Shown: positions 55,746-64,000, counted from the stretch's first letter. The stretch: 64,000 bases of DNA from JANYLB01 sp963837715 (GCA_963837715.1 CAWIOF010000003.1:1-64000); one strand, 5' to 3'. Translations and numbers: made by a program. The notes: a model not told the origin generated them from the letters alone.

Positions 55746-56924
55746 TCACCAGCGGCGGATCGCGTCACCGGCCCGTTCGAGGAGGTGCTCAGCGGTCTCT
55801 CCGGCCCGTCGTTCGGCGACGCCGGCTTCCAGGTCGAGCTGCTGGGAATCGAGGAGGCCGGCCATGGTCGCGAGTCGCCGGGTCAGGTCGCTTCCCGACG
55901 TGCCTCGCACGCCGACCGCGACTTGATCGCCGTCCCAACAGAACGCGGTGTCGAGACCGCTGATCTCGGCCCGGACCGAGTCGGCGAGGATCCGAAGGGC
56001 CGTGTCGACGCTGGGCGCACCCGTCTCGCCCGGTCGGATCCGAGCGTGCGACGCGACGAGCGCGAGAGAGAACGTCTCCTCGCCGGTGAGGTCGAGCTCC
56101 CGCCGGAGCTCGCGGAGTCCCGCGCCCTGGGGGAGCAGGCCGGTCACCGGATCGAACGGCGAATCGGTGCGACCGTCCTGCGAGCGCATGCGGTCTTCGG
56201 CCGCCTCGAGGCGGTCCATCGCGGCTTCGACCCGGTCGATCATCGCGAGCTCGCGGTCGGTGGCGGCCTCCGCGAGCAGCAGCCGGGCCGTCGAGCCGTC
56301 GGCCCGTCGATCTCGCTCGAGGGCCGCGATGTCTCGTCGCGCCGCGGCTGCGTCGCGTTCGGCGGCCGCGTGGTCGCGTTCGACCGCGTCGAGGTCGCGG
56401 GCTTCCAGCTCGGCGTCACGGATCGTCGCCACCCGATCGCGGCGAGCCGCCATGCGGTCTCGTTCGAGCGACGCGAGGTCGCGTGCCTCGGCGAGATCGT
56501 TGCGCCGGACCGCGGCGAGATCGCGGAGCTCCGCGGCGAAGTCGCGCCGCTTGGCCGCTTCGTCCCAGGCCTGCACGACCTCGGGCGGATCGTCGTGCCG
56601 GCTCCGGTCGTGCGCGGCGAGGTCGCGATCCGAGGTCGCAGCGCCGCGGTCGAAATCGGCGATCGCCCGGTCGTGCTTGGCGTCGATGCGGTCTCGCTCG
56701 GCATGGCCGCGATCCTCGCCGGCGTGCTCACGATCGACCGCCGAGTCGCGCCGTCGGTGCGCACCGGCGTCCCGGTCGTCGGCCGATCGGTCGCGGTCGT
56801 CGGCGGAACGGTCCCGGGCGGTGGCTGCGTCGTCGCGGGTACCGGATCGCTCCCGGCCGGCCGTGGCCCCTGGTTCTTGGTCGGCCGTGGCCCCTGGTTC
56901 TTGGTCGGGCCCGCCGTCGGTCAC
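55746..56924 (-). CDS. RD-repeat protein with degenerate GGDEF domain
   Basis: Protein of 392 residues. Residues about 20-240 are dominated by Arg/Asp/Ala-rich heptad-like repeats (for example RDRSADDRD, ERDHAAAERDAAAARRD, LASLERDRMAARRD) that should form a long charged helix. The C-terminal 150 residues resemble a GGDEF domain (DPVTGLLPQGAGLRELRREL, LALVASHARI, LADSVRAEISG) but the active-site position reads CWDGDQVAVG, so no cyclase activity is expected. Similar RDR-repeat plus GGDEF-like proteins are known in actinobacteria. It may be a c-di-GMP or nucleotide receptor or a structural protein. It has no signal peptide and lies between TypA and the Cys-rich gene. Confidence 0.82.
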   Translation of the reverse strand: MTDGGPDQEPGATADQEPGATAGRERSGTRDDAATARDRSADDRDRSADDRDAGAHRRRDSAVDREHAGEDRGHAERDRIDAKHDRAIADFDRGAATSDRDLAAHDRSRHDDPPEVVQAWDEAAKRRDFAAELRDLAAVRRNDLAEARDLASLERDRMAARRDRVATIRDAELEARDLDAVERDHAAAERDAAAARRDIAALERDRRADGSTARLLLAEAATDRELAMIDRVEAAMDRLEAAEDRMRSQDGRTDSPFDPVTGLLPQGAGLRELRRELDLTGEETFSLALVASHARIRPGETGAPSVDTALRILADSVRAEISGLDTAFCWDGDQVAVGVRGTSGSDLTRRLATMAGLLDSQQLDLEAGVAERRAGETAEHLLERAGDAIRRW

Positions 56925-57003
56925 CTCCCCGAGCCTAGGGCTGTCGTCGGCCCGGAGCCCTGCCCTTCAGGAAGAGAAATTTCGGATCCACCGGTGATCA
57001 CAC

Positions 57004-57019
57004 GGATGTAATTGTCCCA
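57004..57019 (+). promoter_or_regulatory. GGATGTAATYGTCCCA motif upstream of the Cys-rich gene
   Basis: GGATGTAATTGTCCCA, one base different from the copy before the VWA gene (33153-33168). It lies 42 nt before the GTG at 57062 and may be a shared promoter or regulator site. Confidence 0.5.
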
Positions 57020-57061
57020 GACGTACTGTTTGCTCACGGAAGTACACGGAGCGGGAGCAGA

Positions 57062-57541
57062 GTGGGGCAGATGAGCGAACGGCTGCAACAGATGTATCGG
57101 GATCTCGAGCTCTGCACCCGGTGCGGGGAACTGCGGGGCGCGGTCGAATGGACCGACGGCCGGGCGCAACGACGGCTCCTCCAGGAGTGTGCGTGCCAAC
57201 GGGGCCTCCGGTCCGATGCGACGCCCAAGTGGTGGGGGTTCGACTTCAACGTGGTCGCCGAGCTGTGCCGGGTGTGCGAGTCGGCGGTCCTGCCGAGCGG
57301 CACCCGGTTCTCGCCGCCCGTGTGTGCAGATTGTCGGGCCCGTGGGCTCCGGTTGCGCAGCGACGAGCGGCTCACGGAGTGGTCGCGGGAGGCGCTGACG
57401 CGCAACCTCGTCGATGCCGGCCTCGCCCATCGGTCGGTGGTGCCCCTCGCCGACTACCTCGAGGTGGTCGACGTGGTCGATCGGGAACGGCGCGTCGACG
57501 AGTGCATCACGTTCCTCGATCTCGGGATCGTCACCGACTGA
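57062..57541 (+). CDS. small Cys-rich (zinc-ribbon-like) protein
   Basis: Protein of 159 residues. Two CxxC-type pairs near the N-terminus (LCTRCGEL, then ECACQRG) and two further on (LCRVCESA, VCADCRARG) suggest two zinc ribbons. The C-terminal half is helical, with LTEWSREALTRNLVDAGLAH. The GTG at 57062 has GGGAG four bases upstream; an ATG at 57071 is also possible. It shares an upstream 16-bp motif with the VWA gene. The protein may bind nucleic acid or partners; I do not recognise the family. It is convergent with the molybdopterin oxidoreductase gene (24 bp between stops). Confidence 0.8.
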   Translation: MGQMSERLQQMYRDLELCTRCGELRGAVEWTDGRAQRRLLQECACQRGLRSDATPKWWGFDFNVVAELCRVCESAVLPSGTRFSPPVCADCRARGLRLRSDERLTEWSREALTRNLVDAGLAHRSVVPLADYLEVVDVVDRERRVDECITFLDLGIVTD

Positions 57542-57565
57542 CCCGCACCCGGTCGCACGACGCGT

Positions 57566-59815
57566 TCACGAACCGGCGGGCGCGACCTCGACGGGGATGC
57601 CGTTGACCACGGCGTTGCCCGACAGCGTGTCGACGAGGTGGCCGGGCGCGAGGAGGTTGTTGTTCACGCCGGCGTGTTCGCGTGCGACCGACAACCGGGT
57701 GCCGTCCTTGTCGTGGCCCCAACCGTGGGGGAGGCACACCACCCCGGGCATCATCTCGTCGCTCACCTCGGCGGGAACGTCGACCGTGCCGGCCTCCGAC
57801 GTCACGCGGGCCTGGGCGCCGTCGATCACCCCGCAGCGGGACGCGTCGTCGGGGTGGATGAGCAACGTGCACCGTTCCTTGCCCCGAACGAGCACCGGGA
57901 CGTTGTGCATCCACGAGTTGTTCGACCGCACGTGTCGCCGACTGACCAGGACGAGCCCGTCGTCGGCCCGGGCCAGGCGCGCCTGCAGGCGCGGGAGATC
58001 GGCCAGGATCGGTTCGGGTGCGAGCTCGATGCGACCCGACTTCGTCTCGAGCACCTCCCGAACCCGCGGCACCATGGGACCGAGGAAGATGCCGTGGGGT
58101 GCGTCCTTGAACGACTGCAGCGTGAGACCGTCGGCGACCTCGCCGTAGCGGTCGCCCCATGGGCCGGTCCGGATCGACAGATCGGTGACCCGCTCGGGGC
58201 CGCCCCCGCCTTCCGACGCCGGCGGGTAGTGCGCGGCCGCCTCCGACGGGTCGACGCCCGCGAACTCGCACAGTGCGGCGAAGTAGCCGTCGTCGAGGGC
58301 CGCGAGGTCGATGTCGGCGTTCGCCATCCCGAGGCACAGGGCGCCGAGCCGGGTGAGGATCTCCCACTCCGCCGGTCGGCCGTCGGCCGGGGGGAAGATC
58401 GCGTCGGACCAGTTCCCCGCGCTCCCGATCGCCCACGACCAGATCATGTCGTCGTAGTGCGGCTGCTCGAGCGGTGAGAGACCGGGCAGGATCACGTGCG
58501 CGTGTCGGGTGGTCTCGTTGATCCAGTTGTCGACGCTGATCATGCACTCGAGTTGCGGGAGCGCTTCGTCGAGCCGGCCCGCGTCGGGTGCACTGATGAC
58601 CGGGTTGCCGGCGATGGTGATCAGGGCCTTCACCTGACCTTCACCCGGGGTCGCGATCTCCTCCGCGAGGCACGACACCGGCACCTGGCCCAGCACCTCG
58701 GGGGCGCCGCGCACCCGGCTGTGCCACCGGCCGAGCTCGTAGCCGTCGGCGAACTCGGGGTTCGGCAGGCCGGTGACCGACCACGCGACGGGTTTGCCGA
58801 ACATCGATCCGCCGGGCCGGTCGAAGTTCCCGGTGAGCACGTTCACCACGTCGACGAGCCACGAGGTGAGGGTTCCGAACTCCTGGTTGCAGGTGCCGAT
58901 CCGGCCGTACACCGCGGCCCGCGGCGCCGCCGCCAGCGCCCGGGTCAAGCGGCGGATGCTCTCGGCGTCGATCCCGCAGGCCGACGCGACCGCCTCGGGG
59001 GGAAACGCCGCAGCGGCCTCGCGGACCGCGTCGATCGCCTCGGAGGCGACGAGGTCGGCGACGTCGCCGAGCTCGACCAGGCCGTCGGCGAAGAGCGTGT
59101 GGACGACGGCGAGGAGGAACGCGGCGTCGGTTCCGGGAACGATCGGGACCCACTCGTCGGCGTGGTCGGCGGTGCCGGTGCGGCGGGGATCGATCACGAC
59201 CACCGTGCCGCCGCGGGCACGGATCCCGTCGAGCTCGCCGAGTACGTCGGGACACGCCAGCAGGCTCCCCTGCGACGCGTGCGGGTTGCCGCCCATCACC
59301 CAGAGGTGGTCGGTGCGCGGCACGTCGGGCGCAGGGATCGTCCACATGCCGCCGTACATCAACGCCGACGACAGGTTCTTCGGCCACTGGTCGACCGTGC
59401 CCGCCGAGTAGACGATCGGGAGCGCTGCGAGGCCCATGAACAGCCCGATGTAGCGGCCGAGCGAGAAGTTGTGGACGGTCGGGTTGCCGATGTACGCGGT
59501 GATCGCGGCGAGCCCGTGCCGGTCGCGCACGCCGTGGAGCAGCTCCTCGCACCGGGAGAAGGCTTCGTCCCACGTGACCTCGCACCACTCGTCGCCGTCG
59601 CGCACCATCGGCGCGCGCAGACGGTCGGGGTCGTGGTGCACGTGACCGAGGGTGGTGCCCTTGGGGCAGACGAACCCCTTGCTCCACACGTCGTCGCGGT
59701 CGGGCCGGATGAGCTTCACCTGCTCGGCTTCGACGTGGATCTCGAGCCCGCACATGCACTCGCACAGTGGGCAGGTGCGGTAGTGGACCTCAGGCATGGA
59801 GTGGACCTCAGGCAT
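57566..59815 (-). CDS. molybdopterin-dependent oxidoreductase (DMSO reductase superfamily)
   Basis: Large molybdopterin enzyme of 749 residues, cytoplasmic by lack of a Tat signal. The N-terminal [4Fe-4S] motif is CPLCECMCG with the fourth Cys in GFVCPKG. Then MGGNPHASQGS, DPRRTGTADHADEW, YGRIGTCNQEFGT, NVLTGNFDRPGGSMF, ITIAGNPVISAPD, LPGLSPLEQPHYDD and, near the end, SNNSWMHNVP and CLPHGWGHDKDG for the cofactor-binding domain IV. It resembles formate-dehydrogenase/assimilatory-type enzymes. The start lies in a duplicated 18-bp segment giving two candidate ATGs (59815 and 59797), and it overlaps the PhyH stop by eight bases. Probably an oxidation step in the catabolic operon. Confidence 0.92.
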   Translation of the reverse strand: MPEVHSMPEVHYRTCPLCECMCGLEIHVEAEQVKLIRPDRDDVWSKGFVCPKGTTLGHVHHDPDRLRAPMVRDGDEWCEVTWDEAFSRCEELLHGVRDRHGLAAITAYIGNPTVHNFSLGRYIGLFMGLAALPIVYSAGTVDQWPKNLSSALMYGGMWTIPAPDVPRTDHLWVMGGNPHASQGSLLACPDVLGELDGIRARGGTVVVIDPRRTGTADHADEWVPIVPGTDAAFLLAVVHTLFADGLVELGDVADLVASEAIDAVREAAAAFPPEAVASACGIDAESIRRLTRALAAAPRAAVYGRIGTCNQEFGTLTSWLVDVVNVLTGNFDRPGGSMFGKPVAWSVTGLPNPEFADGYELGRWHSRVRGAPEVLGQVPVSCLAEEIATPGEGQVKALITIAGNPVISAPDAGRLDEALPQLECMISVDNWINETTRHAHVILPGLSPLEQPHYDDMIWSWAIGSAGNWSDAIFPPADGRPAEWEILTRLGALCLGMANADIDLAALDDGYFAALCEFAGVDPSEAAAHYPPASEGGGGPERVTDLSIRTGPWGDRYGEVADGLTLQSFKDAPHGIFLGPMVPRVREVLETKSGRIELAPEPILADLPRLQARLARADDGLVLVSRRHVRSNNSWMHNVPVLVRGKERCTLLIHPDDASRCGVIDGAQARVTSEAGTVDVPAEVSDEMMPGVVCLPHGWGHDKDGTRLSVAREHAGVNNNLLAPGHLVDTLSGNAVVNGIPVEVAPAGS

Positions 59816-59817
59816 TG
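59782..59817. repeat. 18-bp tandem duplication over the start codon
   Basis: AGTGGACCTCAGGCATGG at 59782-59799 is followed by AGTGGACCTCAGGCATTG at 59800-59817. Each copy contains an ATG on the minus strand, so the oxidoreductase has the duplicated N-terminus MPEVHSMPEVHY and two in-frame starts. Confidence 0.95.
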
Positions 59818-60650
59818 GGTTCGATGCCGGTGGGGCCGAAGCTCGAACCCGGCGCACCGCCTCGCAGCACGGCGATGGGGTCGCGGAGGTCGTCGACGTA
59901 GCCGAGCGCGTACGCGCCCGGTGCGTACCCGATCATGCGCAGGAGATCGTCGGGCAGCTCACGCGCGATCTCGGGCGGCACCGACAGGTACTGGTTCTCT
60001 TCCTGGCGGAGCCAGCCCGCGCAGTAGGTGATGTTCACGCCGTTGCGCGGTGCCCCCGACCGGTTCGGGCCACCTCCGTGGTACATCGCGCCGGTGTAGA
60101 GCAGCACCGAGCCCCGCTCCATCTCGGCCGGCTCGGTGTCGCCCTGGGTGAACACGAGCTTGTCGTCGAGGCGGTGGCTCCCGGGGATCAGGCGGGTCGC
60201 GCCGTTCTCCTCGGTGAAGTCGGTCATCGCCCAGATCGTGTTGCACGTGACCTCGTAGCCGGCGGGGAACGAGAAGAAGTCGAAGGCCCACTGGTCGCGG
60301 TGGATGTACTGGGCGTCCTGGCCGGGCTCGATGCTGATGATCTGCGTGAGGTGCAGCTGGAACGCGGTGGCGTGGGCGAGCACGCTGCCGACCGCTCCGA
60401 CGACCAGCGGATGCATCACCAGCTGGTGCGACGACGGCGCCCGGGCGACGAGCCCGCCGGTGCGCCGGGTCCGGTGGCCGCTGAAGTCGTCGCCGTAGGG
60501 GGTGGCCGCCATGAACGGCGCGAGCTCCGACTGCATCGCGTCGAAGATCCCGGGATCCACCAGCCGGTCGATGATCGCGCCGCCATCGGCGGCGAGCACC
60601 TCGGCGACCTCTTCGATGGTGCTCGTGGCGGGGAGATGGCGGACCGGCAC
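59808..60650 (-). CDS. phytanoyl-CoA dioxygenase (PhyH) family protein
   Basis: Fe(II)/2-oxoglutarate-dependent oxygenase of 280 residues. The facial triad is visible as YIHRDQW (HxD) and the distal His in YHGGGPNRSG, with an Arg nearby for 2-oxoglutarate. EENGATRLIPGSHRLDD is the typical PhyH loop, and MTDFTEENG precedes it. GTG start at 60650. The stop overlaps the start of the molybdopterin enzyme. It likely hydroxylates an organic acid or ester in the catabolic operon. Substrate unknown. Confidence 0.92.
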   Translation of the reverse strand: MPVRHLPATSTIEEVAEVLAADGGAIIDRLVDPGIFDAMQSELAPFMAATPYGDDFSGHRTRRTGGLVARAPSSHQLVMHPLVVGAVGSVLAHATAFQLHLTQIISIEPGQDAQYIHRDQWAFDFFSFPAGYEVTCNTIWAMTDFTEENGATRLIPGSHRLDDKLVFTQGDTEPAEMERGSVLLYTGAMYHGGGPNRSGAPRNGVNITYCAGWLRQEENQYLSVPPEIARELPDDLLRMIGYAPGAYALGYVDDLRDPIAVLRGGAPGSSFGPTGIEPNA

Positions 60651-60712
60651 GGGCCCGACGGTAGCCCGCTCGGCTCAGCGGGAGAAGTTGCCGCGTGAGA
60701 CGCGACCGGGCG

Positions 60713-61682
60713 TCAGGCCCGGGACCCTCTCGGGACGATCGCGTCGATGGCTTCGAGATCGTCGGCGGTCGGGATCCACTCGCCGGCCGCGACGTTGGCC
60801 CGGACCTGATCCGGGCTGCTCGCACCGGCGATCACCGAGCCGACCGTCGGCTGCGCGGCGAGGCCGCCGATCGCCACATCGAGCACCGACCGGTCGCGAC
60901 CACGCGCGAACTGCTCGAGCTGCTCGAGCGCGTCGTAGGAACGGTCGCGCACGGTGCCGACCATGGCTTGCAACCGCGAACCGTCGGGCGGCGGTTCGCC
61001 GCGGCGGTACTTCCCGGTGAGCAAGCCGCTCGCGAGCGGGAAGTAGGGAAGCACGCCGATCCCGTGGCGCGCGCACGCCGGGACCAGCTCGCGCTCGGCC
61101 TGACGTTCGAGCAGGTTGTAGTGGTTCTGCGCGCTCGATGAACCGGGCCCGACCGTGGTGGCGGGCGTGCGCCTCCGCGTCGGCCACCTGCCAGGCCGCG
61201 AGGTTCGAGGAGCCGATGGCGCGCACGAGGCCGTCGCGCACGAGCTCGTCGAGCGCGTCGACCGTCTCCTCGATCGGCGTGATGCCGTCGGGTGCGTGGT
61301 ACTGGTACAGATCGATCCAGTCGGTGCGGAGCCGGCGCAGGCTCGACTCCACCGCGCGCCGGATGTAGCGCCGCGATCCGCGCGCGCCCCAGTCGGGCCC
61401 GTTGCCGCCGCCCATGTCCATGCCGAACTTCGTCGCGAGCACCACGTGCTCGCGTCGACCCTCGAGCACCTCACCGAGGTGCGCTTCGCTCCCACCGCGT
61501 ACGCCCCGGGCGTCGGTGCCGTAGATGTCGGCGGTGTCGATGAGCGTGATCCCCGCGTCGAGCGCGGCGTCGACGATCGCCCGGGTGCGCGCGACCTCGG
61601 GGATGCGCCGGCCGAAGTTGTTCGCCCCGAGTCCGACGACCGACACCACCAGTCCGGAATCGCCGAGCGGTCGGTAGCGCAT
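60713..61682 (-). CDS. aldo/keto reductase, frameshifted
   Basis: NAD(P)-dependent TIM-barrel reductase of about 322 residues. First frame: YRPLGDSGLVVSVVGLGANNFG, DTADIYGTDA (catalytic Asp and Tyr), ATKFGMD (Lys) and DLYQYHAPD (His). The second frame continues AQNHYNLLERQAERELVP, LASGLLTGKYRRGE and AGASSPDQVRANV. One extra base near 61135 separates them. The start codon lies two bases from the stop of the amidohydrolase gene upstream, so the operon is tightly packed. It reduces carbonyls, probably one produced in the pathway. Confidence 0.88.
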
Positions 61683-61683
61683 G

Positions 61684-62496
61684 TCAGGTGCGGTCGAGGA
61701 GGCGACGGGCGGTGCCGCCGAGGAACTGCGCCATCGCGTCGTCGTCGAGGGGGAGGGCGCGGGCCTCTTCGAGCGAACGCCGCATCGGGAACCACGGCTC
61801 GTCGCTGCCCCAGATCACGCGACCGCGGTAGGCGCTCGTGTTCATGAACCGCACGAGACCCGGATCGAAGTAGCGGGGCGCGTACGCCGTGCACGAGAGG
61901 TAGAGGTTCGGCCACTTGCGCATGTAGTTCATGAGCAGCTCTTCGTAGGGATGGCCCATGTGCGCGCCGATGATCACGAGGTCGGGGAAGTCGATCATCA
62001 CGTCTTCGAGGTGCTCCGGGTGCTGGACCCGGGAGCGGACCCGCGGGCCGGGGATGCCGACGTTGATCCCGACCGGGATGCCGAGCTCCTCGCACACCTG
62101 GTACACGGGGTAGTGCTTCGCATCGTTGATCGCGACCTGGCTCGTGAGCGGCGTGATGCGCACCATCGAGAAGCGCGGGTGCTCGGCGAGCTCCCGGATG
62201 CGGGCGACGTTGCGGCCGGGCCGACCGGGGTCGATGAGCACCGCGGCAACGAGGAACCGGCCGGGGTGGGCATCGGCGACCTCGAACGTCTTCGCCGCGT
62301 GCCGGTCGAGACCGGGTGTGAGGATGCCGGTGTTCACGTGCAGCTCGTCCATGAGGGCGAGCATCTGCTTGACCCCGACGCCTTCGCTGCCGTCGCCGCC
62401 GAGGTACCCCGGGATGTGGGCGTTCTCGTCCTGGCCGAGGAAGTCGGCGGCCGACTCCTGCGTCGTGAGGTTGACCCAGATGTCGAGAACGTCCAC
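61684..62496 (-). CDS. amidohydrolase family 2 protein
   Basis: Metal-dependent hydrolase or decarboxylase of the amidohydrolase-2 (ACMSD-like) group, 270 residues. The GTG at 62496 has GAGG six bases upstream. Landmarks: ENAHIPGYLGG, VAAVLIDPGRPG, RFSMVRITPL, IIGAHMGHPYEELL and IWGSDEPWFPM. The N-terminal HxH metal pair usual for the family is not visible (DIWVNLTTQE instead), which may mean a changed metal site. It is the first gene of the operon, divergent from the amidohydrolase at 62576 across a palindromic operator. Confidence 0.88.
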   Translation of the reverse strand: MDVLDIWVNLTTQESAADFLGQDENAHIPGYLGGDGSEGVGVKQMLALMDELHVNTGILTPGLDRHAAKTFEVADAHPGRFLVAAVLIDPGRPGRNVARIRELAEHPRFSMVRITPLTSQVAINDAKHYPVYQVCEELGIPVGINVGIPGPRVRSRVQHPEHLEDVMIDFPDLVIIGAHMGHPYEELLMNYMRKWPNLYLSCTAYAPRYFDPGLVRFMNTSAYRGRVIWGSDEPWFPMRRSLEEARALPLDDDAMAQFLGGTARRLLDRT

Positions 62497-62529
62497 GGTG
62501 AACCTCGCGGTCGGCGGGAAGAGTGGAAG

Positions 62530-62543
62530 TGACGCTAACGTCA
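62530..62543. promoter_or_regulatory. palindromic operator TGACG-CTAA-CGTCA
   Basis: Perfect palindrome centred between the divergent amidohydrolase starts (62496 and 62576). It overlaps a possible TAACGT -10 for the plus-strand gene. A TetR-type regulator is the likeliest binder, but none is encoded in this part of the window. Confidence 0.6.
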
Positions 62544-62575
62544 GGTTTCTCGAAGTCGCAAGGAGACGAATCCAG

Positions 62576-63790
62576 ATGACTGCCACGGATGTGAAGACCG
62601 ACCGGTACACGATCATCTCGGCCGACTGCCACGCGGGCGGGTCGCACGAGCAGTACCGCGAGTACCTCGAAGCCGAGTGGGTCCCCGAGTTCGACGCGTG
62701 GCGGGGTGAGTACAGCAACCCGTTCCGCGACCTCCAGGACGACGGCCGCTCCCGCAACTGGGACGACGAGCGTCGCGTCTCCGACCTCGAGAAGGACGGC
62801 ATCGTCGCCGAGGTCACGTTCCCGAACACCGTGCCGCCGTTCTTCCCGACGGGGGTGGTGATCGCGCGTCCGCCGCAGACTGCCGAGGACTACCACCGGC
62901 GCTGGGCCGGCCTGCGCGCCCACAACCGCTGGCTCGCCGACTTCTGCGCGCGGTTCCCGGCGCGCCGCGCCGGCATCGGCCAGATCTTCATCGACGACAT
63001 CGACGTCGCGATCGCCGAGGTCGAGTGGATCGCCGCCAACGGACTCCGTGGTGGCGTGCTCATCCCCGCGATCCCCGACGACTCCGACCTCCCGCCGTAC
63101 TACTCCGATCACTACGACCGCCTCTGGGCGGTGTGCCAGGACCTCGACCTCGTGGTGAACCACCACACCGGCGGGAGCGGCATGCCCGACTACGGAAAGA
63201 ACCCGTCGTCGACGATCCAGTGGATGATCGAGACACCCTGGTTCGCGCATCGGCCGTTCTGGCAGTTGGTGATGAGCGGAGTGTTCGACCGGTTCCCGAA
63301 CCTGAGGCTCGTGCTCACCGAGCAGGGCTGCGACTGGGTGCCGCCGCTGCTGCGTCAACTCGACGGCATGCACATGATGATGGCCGGCGGTCGCATCGGT
63401 GAGATGAACCTCAAGAACGACATGCGCCTCCCGCTCACACCCACCGAGTACTTCGAGCGCAACGTGTGGATCGGCGTCAGCTTCCCCGCCCCGCGTGAAG
63501 CGCAGGTCATGAAGAAGCTCGGTCTGCACAAGGTGATGTGGGGCGCCGACTACCCGCACAACGAGGGCACGTCGCCGTACTCGCGCGAGAGCCTTCGCCG
63601 CTCGTTCCACGACTGGTCACCCGAAGACCTGCGCCAGGTCTTCTCCGGCACCGCGGCCGACGTCTACGGCTTCGATCTCTCGGTGCTCGACCCGATCGGC
63701 GCCGAGGTCGGCCCGAGCGTCGAGGAGCTCACCGTCCCGCTCGAGAACATCCCGAAGGGCGCGAGCAGCCCCGCCTTCTGGCGCCCCTGA
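62576..63790 (+). CDS. amidohydrolase family 2 protein
   Basis: Metal-dependent hydrolase or decarboxylase of 404 residues in the amidohydrolase-2 superfamily. Metal-site landmarks: IISADCHAGGSHEQYREYL at the N-terminus, VVNHHTGGSG in the middle, LVLTEQGCDWVPPLLRQLD and MWGADYPHNEGTSPY (the conserved D). AAGGAG lies upstream of the ATG. It is longer than the divergent homologue and keeps the N-terminal DxH-type residues. The two probably serve one pathway under a shared operator. The reaction could be hydrolysis, dehydration or decarboxylation. Confidence 0.93.
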   Translation: MTATDVKTDRYTIISADCHAGGSHEQYREYLEAEWVPEFDAWRGEYSNPFRDLQDDGRSRNWDDERRVSDLEKDGIVAEVTFPNTVPPFFPTGVVIARPPQTAEDYHRRWAGLRAHNRWLADFCARFPARRAGIGQIFIDDIDVAIAEVEWIAANGLRGGVLIPAIPDDSDLPPYYSDHYDRLWAVCQDLDLVVNHHTGGSGMPDYGKNPSSTIQWMIETPWFAHRPFWQLVMSGVFDRFPNLRLVLTEQGCDWVPPLLRQLDGMHMMMAGGRIGEMNLKNDMRLPLTPTEYFERNVWIGVSFPAPREAQVMKKLGLHKVMWGADYPHNEGTSPYSRESLRRSFHDWSPEDLRQVFSGTAADVYGFDLSVLDPIGAEVGPSVEELTVPLENIPKGASSPAFWRP

Positions 63791-63802
63791 GCCACTCGTC
63801 GG

Positions 63803-64000
63803 TCAGCCGGTCGGGGCGATGAAGGCGATCGGGGGCGACTGCTTCTCGCACGCGGTGGTGTCGAGGTCGGCCGCGGGATCGGCGAGGAAGCGGCGGCGGA
63901 TCGTGGCCAGGCAGGGTGGGCCACTGTCTGCGAGCTGCTCACCGAGCGTCGGGAAGACGACGGTCGACGAGTTCGGGAAGCGTGCGGCCAGGTTCTCGAT
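63803..64000 (-). CDS. C-terminus of TAP-like alpha/beta hydrolase (partial)
   Basis: The last 66 bases-triplets in frame before the window end: IENLAARFPNSSTVVFPTLG, then SGPPCLATIRRRFLADPAADLDTTAC and a stop at 63803. The Cys...FLxDP...DTxC pattern is that of the TAP-like C-terminal domain of actinobacterial exported S33 peptidases. The catalytic core lies outside the window. Confidence 0.7.
   Translation of the reverse strand: MENLAARFPNSSTVVFPTLGEQLADSGPPCLATIRRRFLADPAADLDTTACEKQSPPIAFIAPTG

Noticed and set aside
60713..63610. 965-codon minus-strand frame
   Set aside because: Only its last part is real (C-terminal half of the aldo/keto reductase); the remainder is antisense to the amidohydrolase at 62576 or in the wrong frame for the one at 61684.

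Overview
The window is very GC-rich (about 70% by eye), dense, and typical of Actinomycetota. The gene content points to class Acidimicrobiia or a close relative: F420-type oxidoreductases (LLM class and a DDN-like nitroreductase), a wax ester synthase/DGAT, a 13E12-type DUF222-HNH gene under an apparent LexA box, secretory lipases, amidohydrolase clusters and lipoproteins with Fn3 or DUF11 domains. The taxonomic placement is inference. I see no rRNA, tRNA, CRISPR array, transposase or phage gene.

Layout. 0-4 kb (minus strand): two alpha/beta hydrolases flanking a WS/DGAT, then a divergent methyltransferase. 5-10.5 kb: LPxTG surface protein, DHA2 drug exporter with a divergent TetR gene and twin operators, MBL-fold hydrolase, Fn3 lipoprotein. 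10.7-16.5 kb: SOS-type HNH gene, exported DUF11 protein ending in a 14-bp tandem array, an ECF sigma/anti-sigma/Fn3 operon, DUF1622. 16.6-24.9 kb: beta-lactamase-fold hydrolase, PAS-PAS-GGDEF-EAL protein, a triple 89-bp repeat, secretory lipase, LLM oxidoreductase, HAD phosphatase, esterase. 25-28.4 kb: rest of a minus-strand catabolic operon (deaminase-like amidohydrolase, amidase, SDR, esterase). 28.5-42.5 kb: RecQ and Lhr helicases, coiled-coil genes, VWA protein, DDN-like protein, secretory lipase, lipoprotein. 42.4-50 kb: three-gene minus-strand operon for a surface or polysaccharide system with two candidate c-di-GMP sensors. 50.2-57.5 kb: metallophosphoesterase, quinone oxidoreductase, RHH-VOC pair, TesB, acetyltransferase, TypA/BipA, RD-repeat degenerate GGDEF protein, Cys-rich small protein. 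57.6-63.8 kb: a catabolic island (molybdopterin oxidoreductase, PhyH dioxygenase, aldo/keto reductase, amidohydrolase) divergent from a second amidohydrolase across a palindromic operator. 63.8-64 kb: C-terminus of a TAP-like hydrolase.

Most interesting system: the 42.4-50.0 kb operon. It encodes a BcsA-like protein (TM-GT2-TM-PilZ) whose glycosyltransferase motifs look degenerate and which is fused to six disulfide-type carboxypeptidase-regulatory-like repeats; then a lipoprotein with a paralogue at 36.9-38.1 kb; then a GT2 with an N-terminal MshEN/GspE_N-type domain. PilZ and MshEN are both known c-di-GMP-binding folds, and a GGDEF-EAL enzyme is encoded in the same window.

Major caveat: ten otherwise well-conserved genes are broken by about fifteen single-base frameshifts, mostly one extra base and several in G/C runs. 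This looks more like residual assembly error than decay. I annotate these genes at full span and give the approximate breakpoints.
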